From: Palaemon carinicauda
Taxonomy: Eukaryota; Arthropoda; Malacostraca; Decapoda; Palaemonidae
Direction of reading: 5' to 3'
DNA: 64,000 nucleotides
Assembly (NCBI RefSeq): GCF_036898095.1
Contig: NC_090745.1
Coordinates: forward strand, 83,910,178 to 83,974,177
The translations under genes and the position numbers were made by a program. The notes below the pieces were generated by a model. The model did no database searches, was not told the DNA's origin, and was given only the letters and a program-made list of their open reading frames with translations. This document shows positions 35,797-46,867 of the stretch, one piece after another; position 1 is the stretch's first letter; each line of letters starts with the position of its first letter.

Positions 35797-37834
35797 CCTT
35801 TTGTTTTTAGTAACAAATTAAACACTGTGTATCTCCCGCTTGCTCTCGGTGTTTTGTTACTATTCTTGGATTTATCATGCATTCTCCAGCATCTTCATCC
35901 TCTGGAAAGTTGAGTATTTAATCTTTTTTGTGTATAATTTTTAGCTCCCATCTCACAGTTAAATTAGCATAATTTAGAAGTGTTTATCGGAGCATAGCCG
36001 TTCACCAGAGGCGCCATTTTAGACGCTGTCGTACGCCATAAATGCTTTATTTAGTCAGTAGTAAGACGTTCCCAGTATTTAGCTTTAATGAATTATAGCT
36101 ATTTAGGCAAATTATACTAGTGAAGATAAGATCATGCTCGTATATTTCCTCTTCTGTGTAATGTGTCGATCGCATACGACAGGGTCTCGGTGACGTAGAG
36201 TAGCCGAGATCCCGACTCGTGCTGGGCTAGCCTAATGCGTTTTAGTATACTTTCATACATTATTCCCGTTTACCATCTTGTATCGTTTTATCAATTCAGT
36301 CGGAGATAGTATATCTTCTAGAATTACTAATATAATTTGATACTCGTCTCTTTTAGAGATTTAAGGGTAAACCCTTCCTTCCCTCTGAGTGCCGCCATTA
36401 GGCGACAACCCTATCTTGGTCTTGCCATAGAGTAGTGTACTCCAACTTGACTAGGCTAGTGTTTCTGTCTTCCCTCTTTGTCGGTGAGTATCCCAGCTTT
36501 GAATTACGACAGTAACTCAGAGTATTCAGTCTTGTTGTCGGCAACTCTACTGACGGGGTACTAGTCATTCCCCTGCCGGTTCTCAGTTGCAGGCATAAGA
36601 AGCCCGGCTTCCCTAGCCCACAACCGAAAGTGGTAGTACAATTGCCGCCACCTTCTCCCTTGTGATCTAGAAGACATGTCTTATATCTGGCAAGGTCTTC
36701 GGCTGAGGAATCGTTATTAATCTGCCGCCCAAGAGGGCGCTGGTATAGAAACTATGTTTCTGTTTTTGTGACCGATAGTGGGAGGCAGACATGCCACCTT
36801 CTTTCGACACAAAATATAAGACCCTTTTCCCTGCCCCTTTCTGTCCTTTAGTGACGGCCTAGCCGTCACAACATCTTTGGCCGGTATTATACAATCTCCC
36901 AGCTTGCCGGGTGGATTGCGATGCCAGCCGGGCACCTACAAAGGCGGCTGGATTGCCACTTCAACCTACCCCCTAACGGAAGCATCCGGGGAAGGTTATG
37001 CCGGCCATGACAGCTGCCGCTGGGAGACCCTTATAACTTTGAGTATTCTTCAGTCCTCTCTTGGACTGCCATCCACAAACCCTGGAACCGGCAAAGCAGC
37101 TGGCAACAGATACTGTGGCTGGATGGAAGCTAGAATGATTACATTCCCCCCTTCCATTTGAATCCTCTTTTTGGAAGAAGGCAGCAGGGACAGTAATCCC
37201 TACAACCCTAGTTATTATACTAAACTATAATACGGTAGCCCTTCTCTCCATGCTTTCTCTCTAACTGTCGGCTATTGCCGTCAGGTACTAGCCTAGCCGG
37301 CAACAAGCCGGCAGAACTACAGTATATGATTATACAGTAGCCAGCATTTTGCAATGTAGTACATACTGCAGTTAGAAAACTATAGTATACAATATACAGT
37401 AGTATATTTTCCAACATATTCTGTGTGTCCTTTCACAGTCCATTGTTGAGACCGCAAAAATAATGTTGAAGTGAAGTATTCCTTCAATATCCTGATGTGC
37501 CATTGGTCATCAGAACATAATTTCTTTACCCTACAATATTAATATTCCATTGTGGAAGGGTTAGTGCTATTATACACTAACTATAGCTCTAGAATTTAGA
37601 GCTCTTCCACCCTAGATTTCCTTAATAAGGAAATTTTAAATATTAATATTGAGGGAGTTCACAGCAATTGCCTGGACAGGAGACACGGATATGTGTCTTT
37701 CCTATTTTCTTTCTAGCTTACTATCCTAAACTGTAATGATAATAGTAAGTGCTAAATTCATGCATGAATTTAATTCAATTTATCAGTGTGATAAATTACC
37801 CCATACTCATTTCACCTTTTTCTTTCTTTACAGG

Positions 37835-39790
37835 AAAAGGCCAAGGTGAAGTGTGAGGTGATCTTCTGTAACCACAAGAGTAGGGACTTTTGTGGTCACA
37901 GCATGTGCAGGTCTCATGCCACCTGCTCCATCGCAACTGAAACCCTGAGATATTGGGATCCCAAGGATTGCAACGTCTGCTCGGCCTTGATGACCAAGGG
38001 TTTCGGCGATCCCAAGACATCGGAGTCTAGGAATACTGCGAGGGAAACGCTTAGGAAGTGGGTGCGAGAGTTCCAAAAGAACTCTCCGAGACCACACCTA
38101 CCAAGCGAGTGGTTGAGAAGCCTGCTGTTCCCGAAGGCAACAGCTGATGCAGTCGTACCTCAGGCATGACCTGGACCTCCTTGCGTAAAACTTGCAATAG
38201 AGGCTGATATCAACGAGGCTTTACAAGGCATGGACATCCATCAGGAAAGGATGTCAGAAGTGTCCTCGGACACCGAAAGGGGTCTCCTTCAATAGGACCC
38301 TGAAGAAGAGGTGGCCCAACCACCTGGAGATGAAGAAGATTTTGAGTCGACAGAAGCGGAGGACCCTCTTCTGTCTGTGTCGGCATTTCAGCCTGTGCCG
38401 TCAACTTCTTCGGCTCCAACCCCTCAACTAGACTCGCTGGGCCAAGTGGTTGTGGCCCAGATCCAGCAACTAGTTGACTCTACGGAAAGAAAACGTAGAT
38501 ATGAGGAAGGAATTCCGGGAAGCAACCCGCGTAGTTACTTCTCCTGGGTCATACAAGCGACCTTAAGTGTCTGACCTGCCACCATGCTCCAAAACCAATC
38601 CCTGGAGGTATGCAGAGTTCATGCCCATGATGAATGGGAAACTACATTTCAGAGAAGATGGGGGCCATCCCCCTGGACGACATTCAATTTTGGCCAAACC
38701 TTTCCGCTTACCCGGAATGTTTCATCCGGCTGAAGAGTGAGCCGGCGTCTAAGGAAGAGACAGACCCCAAGGAAGTCATGGTTTTCGACCACGACAAGGC
38801 ACAGGCTCTCTTGACGAGTAGCCTGAAGAAAGCAGGAAATACCAACTCCAAAGATTCTGCGCTGAGCAAGAAGCACCCTACCTTTCTTGCTCCTTCATCC
38901 AGAGCTTTCCCCTTCTCAGCGAAAGCTCTCCACAGTGTGCTCAAGGCAGTGGATGCAGGCAAACCATGTCCTACACTAGAGGAGTGTAGGCCATTGTCTC
39001 TGACCTTGCCCACAGGCGAGAAGGATTGGAACGAGGTCCACCTAACCTTCTCAGTATCGAAGCTCGACGCGGACATCACAGGACAGCAGTTCAGTGAGAA
39101 CCTCCCGAAGCTGTCGGACTTTCTCCTGAGAAGAGAACAGGAGACTAAGGAGAGATTAGCCCCCTCTCTATCCCTCTAGAACTGCATGGAGATGTGTGCA
39201 GGCATTGCAAGCACCCCAGACATGTATACAGTCCTAACCAAGACGCACATGGCTGCCCTAGTTAAGGACTTGTACGGTTTTGTGAAGGCCAGGAGGGCCT
39301 GCAGAGAGTTTGTGTTTGCCAATGCAACGGTCAAACACAAACCCAGGAAGTTGATCACTTCCTGTATCTGGGGCAAGGACCTCTTCCCAAGGGAAGTAGT
39401 CCAAGAGGTAGTCGCCAAGGCCGCCACAGAGAATAGGAATCTTCTCCAAAAGTGGGGCATCTCTGCCAAGAGAAAATCTTCCCCTGATGCTGGTCCCCAA
39501 CCTAAGAGGAAGACGAAGAAGCCAAGACTGCCTTCTCGACCTGTGCAACATCCCACAGCACCATGACCACGGTGCCCCAAATGGTTGCTAAGCCACAGAC
39601 CACTTTCCAGGTGGTGCCTCAACAGCTGGTAGCCCAGTCACCAGCCTTTAACCCAGGTTTTGAAAGGCACACCACTACCTTTCACCCGAAAGGTAGAGGA
39701 TCTAGACGAGGCTCCTCAAGAAACCCCGCACGAGCTAGGGGAGGACGTGGTCAGGGTGGCAAACCCTCTGGACCATCCAAGCAATGCGAT
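37835..39790 (+). pseudogene. B1 ORF1 (Gag-like), broken
   Basis: Starts after TTTCTTTCTTTACAG with a Cys/His module: C-x4-C-x9-H-x2-C-x2-H-x2-C-x14-C-x2-C (37,851 onward). Then come TLRKWVREFQ and an acidic Pro-rich linker. A middle domain at 38,634-39,566 carries SAYPECFIRLKSEPASKEE, FVFANATVKHKPRKL and RNLLQKWGISAKRK, and a Gly/Arg-rich tail (GRGSRRGSSRN) follows to about 39,790. Stops and shifts occur at about 38,167, 38,574 and 39,177. It probably packaged element RNA; that role is inferred from position and the basic tail. Confidence 0.75.
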
Positions 39791-39879
39791 GCTCCAGGTA
39801 GGAGGAAAACTCCTCCACTTTCAGGATCGTTGGACCTTCAATCCATGGGCCCACAGCCTAATCAAGAATGGACTAGGAT

Positions 39880-40800
39880 AGAAATGGAACAGATCTCCAC
39901 CTTCATTTCCTTAATTCTTCCAACACTCCACCCCCTTACTGGAAGAATATACCTTAGAACTCTTGAACAAAAAGGTTATAAGGAAAGCAAAGTCCATCAA
40001 ATTCCAGGGAAGGCTGTTTTGTGTTCCCAAGAAGGACTCAGACAAACTCAGAGTCATTCTAGACTTGTCTCCACTCAACAAGTTCATCGAGAACAACAAG
40101 TTCCGGATGCTAACCCTACAACACATAAGGACCCTGTTACCGAAAGGGGCGTACACAGTCTCAATAGACCTGGCAGATGCTTACTGGCACCTTCCAGTCA
40201 GTCGGCCCCTCTCCTCCTACCTAGGATTCAAGCTACAGAAGACAAAGCCATGCCCTTTGGACTAAACATAGCCCCAAGGATCTTCACGAAACTTGCGGAT
40301 GCAGTCGTACAACAATTACATTTAGAAGGCGTTCAGGTAGCTGCATACCTGGACGACTGGCTGGTGTGGGCAGCATTCAAGACTGCTTGTCTGCAGGCAG
40401 CCACAAAAGTGATCCAGTTCCTGGAACATCTGGGATTTAAGATCAACTACAAGAAGTCTCGCCTCTCTCCAGCTCAATTTTCAATGGTTGGGAATCCACT
40501 GGAACTTGCAGTCACACCGCCTCTCCATTCCATCAAAGAGAGAGATCGTGGGTTCTATCAAGAGACTACTGAAATCCAACAGGATCTCAAGATGCCAACA
40601 GGAAAGAGCACTGGGCTCTCACCAGTTTGCAGCACTAACAGACCAAGTGCTAAGAGCACAGCTGAAAGATGCGTTAAGAGCACAGCTGAAAGATGCGTCA
40701 GGAGTCTGGAGAAGATACGCATCAAACGTTCTAAGAGATCTACAGAGACCGACACCGACCTTACTACGATCGCTTCTGAGGCCGTGGTCGAAGGTCAAGA
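39880..40800 (+). pseudogene. B1 reverse transcriptase
   Basis: KKDSDKLRVILDLSPLNKFI and GAYTVSIDLADAYWHLPV lie in one frame (39,963-40,265). FGLNIAPRIFTKLAD and the catalytic AYLDDWLVW lie in another (to about 40,480), after a small deletion near 40,250. The frame changes again near 40,485. A direct 24-bp duplication at about 40,656-40,703 repeats the residues AQLKDA in the RT-RNase H linker without breaking that frame. Confidence 0.85.
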
Positions 40801-40839
40801 GCCTAGCAAGGACTATTTTCTTACAACCATCTCAACCAT

Positions 40840-41400
40840 CAGTAGTCATCCACACGGATGCCTCGACGGGAGGATAGGGAGGTCATTCCCATCAAAGGAA
40901 AGCTCAAGGAACCTGGTCATCCCTGTTCAAGACCTTTCACATCAACATTTTAAGAGGCCATGGCAGTCCTCCTGACGTTGAAGAAGCTATCCCCTCACAG
41001 ATCAGCCCACATCAAGCTGGTCTTGGACAGCGAAGTGATAGTGAGATGTCTGAACCGACAAGGTTCGAGATCGCTCTACATCAACCACGTGATGTTGGCC
41101 ATCTTTCGCTTGGCAAGAAAGAAAAGATGGCACTCATCAACAGTTCACCTACAAGGGTTCCACAATGTCACGGCGGACACTCTATCCAGGCGAAAGCCGA
41201 TAGAGTCAGAATGGTCCCTAGATGCAGACCCATTCTCCTTCATCTTGGAAAAAGTCCCAGAACTGCAGATCGACTTCTTCGTAACGAGCGACAACAAGAA
41301 ACTACCTCGATACGTAGCCCCATACGAGGACCCTCGGGCAGAAGCGACGGATGCCATGTCCCTCGATTGGAACAGATGGACTCACATCTAGCTGAGATCC
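40840..41400 (+). pseudogene. B1 RNase H and Dam-like block
   Basis: HTDAST near 40,852, then LVLDSEVIVRCLNRQGS, NVTADTLSR, and ELQIDFFVTSDNKKLPRYV with YEDPRAEATDAMSLDW. In B2 the corresponding sequence reads DLFATSDN and continues to YLFPPP; in B1 it stops at 41,389. The RNase H aspartates are recognisable, except that VLDSEV has Ser after Asp where B2 has Asn. Confidence 0.75.
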
Positions 41401-41499
41401 TTCTAGGGGACAGCAGCAGTGGTGGCCCCTAAGTGGCCCAAGAGCAATTAGTTCCCTCTGGTGATAGAACTGAAGCCGAGGCCGTTTCCTCTACCGAAC

Positions 41500-42440
41500 C
41501 CAGTTCTATCCCAACTGGTTCAGAAGTCGACTGTCTTCGCTTCATCACTGAGAACCCAAAACCTTCATCTCAAGATTTTCTCGCTTTAGCAGTCAAGAAA
41601 AGATTTGAGATCTCGAAAGACAGTATCGACTTTATAGAAGAATACAAGTCAAAATCATCCAGAAGACAATATGGGTCTCTTTTGTTAAAGCAAAAAAGCC
41701 AACGGAAATCTTGATAGACTTCTGCCTGTCCTTCTTCATCCACCTTTACGAAGAAGGATTGACTTCCACCACGATAACTACGTGTAAATCAGCTTTGACT
41801 AGACCTCTTCTATACGCCTTCCCTGTCGAACGAAATCTTCAACAAGATTCCGAAGGCTTGCGCTAGACTTACACCAGCAGCCCCTCCGAAGCCCATTTCA
41901 TGGTCTTTGGACAAAGTCTTGCACTATGCTTCGAACTTTAACAACGAAGATTGCTCCCTAAAGGATCTAACACAAAAAGTGATATTTCTGTTTGCTATAG
42001 CCTCCGGGGCTAGAGTTAGTGAAATAGTAGCCCTATCAAGAGACGAGGACCATATTCAGTTCACAGAAGAAGGAGAACTGAATCTTTTTCCCGATCCTAC
42101 CTTTCTCACCAAAGATGGGGTCCTTGGAAAATCTGCCCTCTGAAGGAAGATGTCTCTCTATGTCCAGTAGAATGTCTAAAGGTCTATCTTCGAAGAACTT
42201 CAGACTTCAAGGGAGGACGGCTCTTCATAGGCGAAACCTCAGGATCAAACTTATCCCTGAAACCACTGAGGGCGAATATCACCTATTTCATTAGCAGAGC
42301 GGATCCTGACAGTACACCCGCAGGCCATGATCCGAGAAAAATTGCTTCCTCGCTAAACTTTTTTCAGTATATGGACTTTGATAGACTCCACTCATACACA
42401 GGTTGGAAATCCTCTAGAGTCTTTTACAAACATTAAGCGA
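41500..42440 (+). pseudogene. B1 tyrosine recombinase, active-site Tyr replaced by stop
   Basis: Recombinase pieces in several frames: KKRFEISKDSIDFIEEYKSK (41.6 kb), box I in IASGARVSEIVALSRDE (about 42.0 kb), and box II Gly-His-Asp-Pro-Arg at about 42,323. The nucleophile motif is Phe-Tyr-Lys-His, then TAA at 42,434-42,436, then Ala-Lys-Gln-Val. B2 has TAC (Tyr) at that codon. A deletion around 42,110 removed residues between boxes. It is inactive. Confidence 0.85.
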
Positions 42441-42602
42441 AGCAAGTGCATGAGATAACGCACTATGTGGTGGCGGCAGGTAGTGTTATAAAACCTGTTG
42501 TCTAGTGCTGCGATGAACAGTGAACTGTTTGGGACTTTACAGTTATGGGTGAAAAGGTGTTAACACCTTTAAGTGTAATATGATATTTTCATAATAAAAT
42601 AA

Positions 42603-42775
42603 ATTTTTGAACATACTTACCTGGTAGTTTTATATAAAGCTTAGTCCCTGATGTCACGGCAGAAATTTCAAAACTCGCGGCAATCTCCGATTGGGTAGCC
42701 AGGTGTACCACCAGTGCGCCCTCTACCCAGGTACCTGGAACCATTCCAGTCATTCCTCAGATCTTCCATGCCCTT
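42603..42775. repeat. A1 left inverted terminal repeat
   Basis: The reverse complement of this segment recurs at 51,287-51,440 with few mismatches, including the stretch around CGGCAGAAATTTCAAAACTC. On the minus strand at about 42,614-42,624 it contains CCAGGTAAGTATG, a strong 5' splice-site consensus. Confidence 0.85.
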
Positions 42776-42833
42776 AGGTCTCTAGAGGGGAGGAGGGTGG
42801 GAATTAAATTATATATAACTACCAGGTAAGTAT

Positions 42834-45449
42834 GTTGGGCGTTTGTCAGTGCGTATGGGCCAGGTAGTGAGAAAAGTGAAGAGTGGAATGAGTTCTGGAA
42901 TGAATTAACTAGGTGTGTAGAAGGACTGGGTAGAAGGAATTATGTAGTTGTCATGAAGATTGAAAGACGTGCACGTGTTTAGGGGTATGGCTAACGGTAT
43001 GTCTGATCATTTTTTGGTGGAAGGAAAATTAGTTGTAGCAAAAGAGTGGGGGAATAGAGTAGGTGGATGTAAAAGGGAGCTAGTGAGGGTTGAAGAGCTA
43101 ATAAAACGGGGGTAAAAAGTAAATATCAGGAAAGGTTGAAAATGACATATGACGAGGTGAGAGTAAGAGAAACTGGTAATTTAGAGGAGTGGAAGTTAGT
43201 AAAAGGAAATTTTGTTGGGATTGCAAGTGATGTATGTGGCAAGAAGGTTGTTGGAGGCAGCATGAGGAAGGGCAGTGAATGGTGGAATGAAGGAGTGAAG
43301 GTAAAAGTGGAAGAGAAAAAGAGGGCTTTTGAAGAATGGCTGCAGAGTAATAGTATAGAGAAGTATGAAAAATATAGAGAGAAAAATGTGGAAGTAAAGC
43401 GCAAGGTACGTGAGGCAAAGAGGGCAGCTGACCTGAGGTGGGGTCAGGGATTGGGTCAGTCATATGAAGAGAATAAGAAGAAGTTTTGGAAAGAAGTGAA
43501 GAGAGTAAGGAAGGCTGGCGCAAAAATTGAAGAGACAGTGAAAGATAGAAATGGAAGGTTGTTAAAAGGAGAGGAGGCAAGGAAAAGGTGGGCGGAATAT
43601 TTTGAAAGTTTGCTGAATGTTGAGGATAATAGGGAGGCAGATATAATTGCTGTTCCAGGTGTTGAGGTGCCAGTGATGGGAGATGAGAATGAGAGAGAGA
43701 GATTACAATAGAGGAAGTGAGGAGAGCACTAGATGAAACGAGAGTAGGAAAAGCATCTGGTATGGATGGTGTGAAAGCTGAGATGTTGAAGGAAGGGGGT
43801 GTGACTGTACTTGAATGGTTGGTGAGATTGTTTAATATGTGTTTTGTGTTTTCAATGGTACCAGTAGATTGGGTTTGTGCATGTATTGTACCACTATATA
43901 AGGGTAAGGGAGATGTGCATGAGTGTTGTAATTCAAGAGGTATTAGTTTGTTGAGTGTAGTTGGAAAAGTGTATGGTAGAGTAATGATTAATAGGATTAA
44001 GGATAAAACAGAGAATGCAATCTTGGAAGTACAGGGTGGTTTTAGAAGAGGTAGGGGTTGTATGAATCAGATTTTTACAGTTAGGCAGATATGCGAGACA
44101 TATTTAGCAAAAGGCAAGGAGGTGTATATTGCGTTTTATGGATCTGGAGAAAGCATATGATAGAGTTGATAGGGAAGCAATGTGGAATGTGATGAGGTTA
44201 TATGGAGTTGGTGGAAGGTTGTTGCAAGCAGTGAAAAGTTTCTACAAAGGTAGTAAAGCATGTGTTAGAATAGGAAATGAAGTGAGTGATTGGTTTCCGG
44301 TGAGAGTGGGGCTGAGACAGGGATGTGTGATGTCGCCGTGGTTGTTTAACTTGTATGTTGATGGAGTGGTGAGAGGTGAATGCTCGAGTGCTTGGACGAG
44401 GATTAAAATTGGTAGGCGAGAATGACCATGAATGGGAGGTAAATCAGTTGTTGTTTGCGGATGATACTGTACTGGTAGCAGACACAGAAGAGAAGCTTGA
44501 CCGACTAGTGACAGAATTTGGAAGGGTGTGTGAGAGAAGGAAGTTGAGAGTTAATGTGGGTAGGAGTAAGGTTATGAGATGTACGAGAAGGGAAGGTGGT
44601 GCAAGGTTGAATGTCATGTTGAATGGAGAGTTACTTGAGGAGGTGGTTCAGTTTAAGTACTTGGGGTCTGTTGTTGCAGCAAATGGTGGAGTGGAAGCAG
44701 ATGTACGTCAGAGAGTGAATGAAGGTTGCAAAGTGTTGGGGGGCAGTTAAGGGAGTAGTAAAAAATAGAGGGTTGGGCATGAATGTAAAGAGAGTTCTAT
44801 ATGAGAAAGTGATTGTACCAACTGTGATGTATGGATCGGAGTTGTGGGGAATGAAAGTGATGGAGAGACAGAAATTGAATGTGTTTGAGATGAAGTGTCT
44901 AAGGAGTATGGCTGGTGTATCTCGAGTAGATAGGGTTAGGAACGAAGTGGTGAGGGAGAGAACGGGTGTAAGAAATGAGTTAGCGGCTAGAGTGGATATG
45001 AATGTGTTGAGGTGGTTTGGCCATGTTGAGAGAATGGAAAATGGTTGTCTGCTAAAGAAGGTGATGAATGCAAGAGTTGATGGGAGAAGTACAAAAGGAA
45101 GGCCAAGGTTTGGGTGGATGGATGGTGTGAAGAAAGCTCTGGGTGATGGGAGGATAGATGTGAGAGAGGCAAGAGAGCGTGCTAGAAATAGGAATGAATG
45201 GCGTAGTAGGCCCTGCTGCTTCCTCCGGTGCCTTAGATGACCGAGGAGGTAGCAGCAGTAGGGGATTCAGCATTATGAAGCTTCATCTGTGGTGGATAAT
45301 GTGGGAGGTTGGGCTGTGGCACCCTAGCAGTACCAGCTGAACTCGGTTGAGTCCCTGGTTAGGCTGAAGGAACGTAGAGAGTAGAGGTCCCCTTTTTGTT
45401 GATGTCGGCTACCCCCCAAAATTGGGGGAAGTGCCTTTGGTATATGTAT
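42834..45449 (+). mobile_element. non-LTR retrotransposon (LINE), 5'-truncated
   Basis: An insertion of about 2.6 kb into the 3' hairpin of A1, bounded by the 8-bp direct repeat GTAAGTAT at 42,826-42,833 and 45,450-45,457. It starts inside the apurinic endonuclease (VSAYGPGSEK, later MSDHFLVEG near 43,002-43,026 with the middle deleted). It then runs through a linker, reverse transcriptase and a C-terminal region (LRWFGHVERM, KGRPRFGWMDGVKKAL) to about 45,240, followed by a 3'UTR of about 200 bp ending TATATGTAT. The clade is uncertain; the layout fits an APE-type LINE. Confidence 0.88.
43136..45240 (+). pseudogene. LINE endonuclease-RT polyprotein, frameshifted
   Basis: Five consecutive plus frames: 43,136-43,711, then RT from about 43,705 (IEEVRRALDETRVGKASGMD), RT palm with FMDLEKAYDRVDREAMW (44,132), LRQGCVMSPWLFNLYVDG (44,315), and the catalytic LLFADDTVLVAD (about 44,450). 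The C-terminal region is 44,750-45,240. Frame breaks fall in a GAGAGA run near 43,700 and near 44,135, 44,390 and 44,735. The catalytic Asp pair is intact, but the protein is not continuous. Confidence 0.85.
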
Positions 45450-45457
45450 GTAAGTAT

Positions 45458-45880
45458 CTTAAAGAATTTATTTTATTATGAAAATATCATTTTTAAACAT
45501 CTGACTTACCTGGTAGTTATATATATAGCTGATTGACACCTTTGGTGGAGGGTTAGAGACAGCCAACATTGTTGGAATTTACTTAAGAGTTAATAAACAA
45601 GCTTAAGGGTTCGTACCTGATAAGGAAGCCGACTTCAATGAATTCCTGCCTCATTATGTCCACTTTCCTTACGAGATCCAGCGATCCACCCAGGGGGCTG
45701 AAGACCTCTAGGAGCTGTCAAACCAGTGTAAAACCTCTATGTGACAGGACTTCCTCCAATACCCTTGTTCTGGGTGCTCCCAAGGAACAAACTGACCACC
45801 TGACTAAAATCAATGGAAGACTGCGTCCAATCTCCACAAACAACCATAAAAATACAATAGTTCCAAGAGAAGAAAAGGGT
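45458..45880. other. A1 3' region: internal complementary region and trailer
   Basis: The complementary region (45,458-45,540), then non-coding trailer sequence between the recombinase stop and the element end. It aligns with 52.41-52.89 kb of A2 (GCTGATTGACACC, ACCTGATAAGGA and CCACCCAGGGGGCTG blocks). Confidence 0.75.
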
Positions 45881-45886
45881 ATTAAG

Positions 45887-46785
45887 TTACAGGAATGTAG
45901 TGGTAGATCCTTCCCCCACAACTACACTCGCTGCTACGAATGGTCCCAGGGTGTAGCAGTCCTCATAAAGAGTCTGGACACGTTTCAAATAGTGTGAGGC
46001 AAACACAGATTTACTCCTCCAGAAGGTTGTGTCCATAATGCTTTGCAAAGACCTATTCTGCTTGAAGGCTACAGAAGTTGCCACAGCTGTAACTTCATGT
46101 GCCTTGACCTTCAAAAGCTTGAGGTCTGCCTCACTACAATGTGAATGAGTCTCCCTTATTAAGAGCCTGATGAAGAAGGATAGTGCATTCTTAGACATCT
46201 GTAACGAAGACTTCTTGACCGAGCACCAAAGTGCTTCTGACTTGCCCCATAACTCTTTCGTTCTTTCCAGGTAGAACTTCAGGGCTCTTACTGGATACAG
46301 GACGTTCTCCAATTCCTCTCCAACCACATCCGAAAGGTTCGGAATCTCAAAAGCCTTGGGCCAGGGTTGAGAAGGGCGTTGTTTTTAGCAAGAAAGCCTA
46401 GGTGTAAGGAGCAGATAGCCTTGTTATTTCTAAAGCCTACGTTCTTGTTGAAGGCATGAATCTCACCGACCCTTTTTGCTGTCGCCAGACTGACCAAAAA
46501 GAGAGTCTTCATGGTGAGGTCCTAAAACGAAGCTGAATGCAAGGGCTCAAACCTGTCACTCATTAGGAACTTCAGGACTATATCCAGATTCCAAGCTGGC
46601 GATTCCTGATGTCGTTCCTTAGTCGTTTCAAAGGATTTGAGAAGATCCTGGAGGTCTTTATTATTGGAAAGGTCCAAATTCCTATGCCTGAAGACGGCCG
46701 CTAACATGCTCCTCTATTCCTTGATGGTTGAAGTTGAAAACCTACGTTCCCTTCTAAGGTATGACAGGAAGTCAGCCATCTGAGT
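45887..46785 (-). pseudogene. A1 tyrosine recombinase, box II Arg changed to Thr
   Basis: Minus-strand pieces: the core-binding end (LQDLLKSFETTKERH, WNLDIVLKFL, 46.5-46.7 kb), box I in LVSLATAKRVGEIHAF (46.45 kb), and the C-terminal part 45,887-46,327. Box II reads His-Glu-Val-Thr (Thr codon at 46,088-46,090); A2 has His-Glu-Val-Arg at the same place. The Tyr nucleophile region (FASHYLKRVQ) is present. Frame breaks lie near 46,300 and 46,515. Loss of the box II Arg should abolish strand cleavage. Confidence 0.85.
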
Positions 46786-46867
46786 CACAGAGGTACTTGC
46801 AATCGGCCTAGCTGCCTCCTTCGAAAAACCTCTAGCTCTTTTGAGTTTTTCGATAGTCTGAAGGCAG

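Larger units (their letters stand above)
35797..42580 (+). mobile_element. DIRS-like retrotransposon B1, main part
   Basis: A plus-strand relative of B2. Its leader from about 35.8 kb aligns with B2 from about 53.6 kb (shared TCTGGAAAGTTGAGTA). The about 350-bp inverted repeat that opens B2 is absent, so B1 is 5'-truncated at its junction with C2. ORF1, RT, RNase H/Dam and recombinase follow in order, all frame-damaged. At 42,580 it is interrupted by A1; it resumes at 51,447 and reaches its internal complementary region near 52,110-52,140, where A2 is inserted. The right end is outside the window. Confidence 0.85.

Noticed and set aside
37200..37680. Short palindromes around AATATTAATATT and CTCTAGAATTTAGAG in the B1 leader
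   Set aside because: Common in AT-rich DNA; no conserved counterpart seen in the B2 leader.
43098..43580. Minus-strand Ser/Leu/Phe-rich frames
   Set aside because: Shadows of the purine-rich LINE coding strand.
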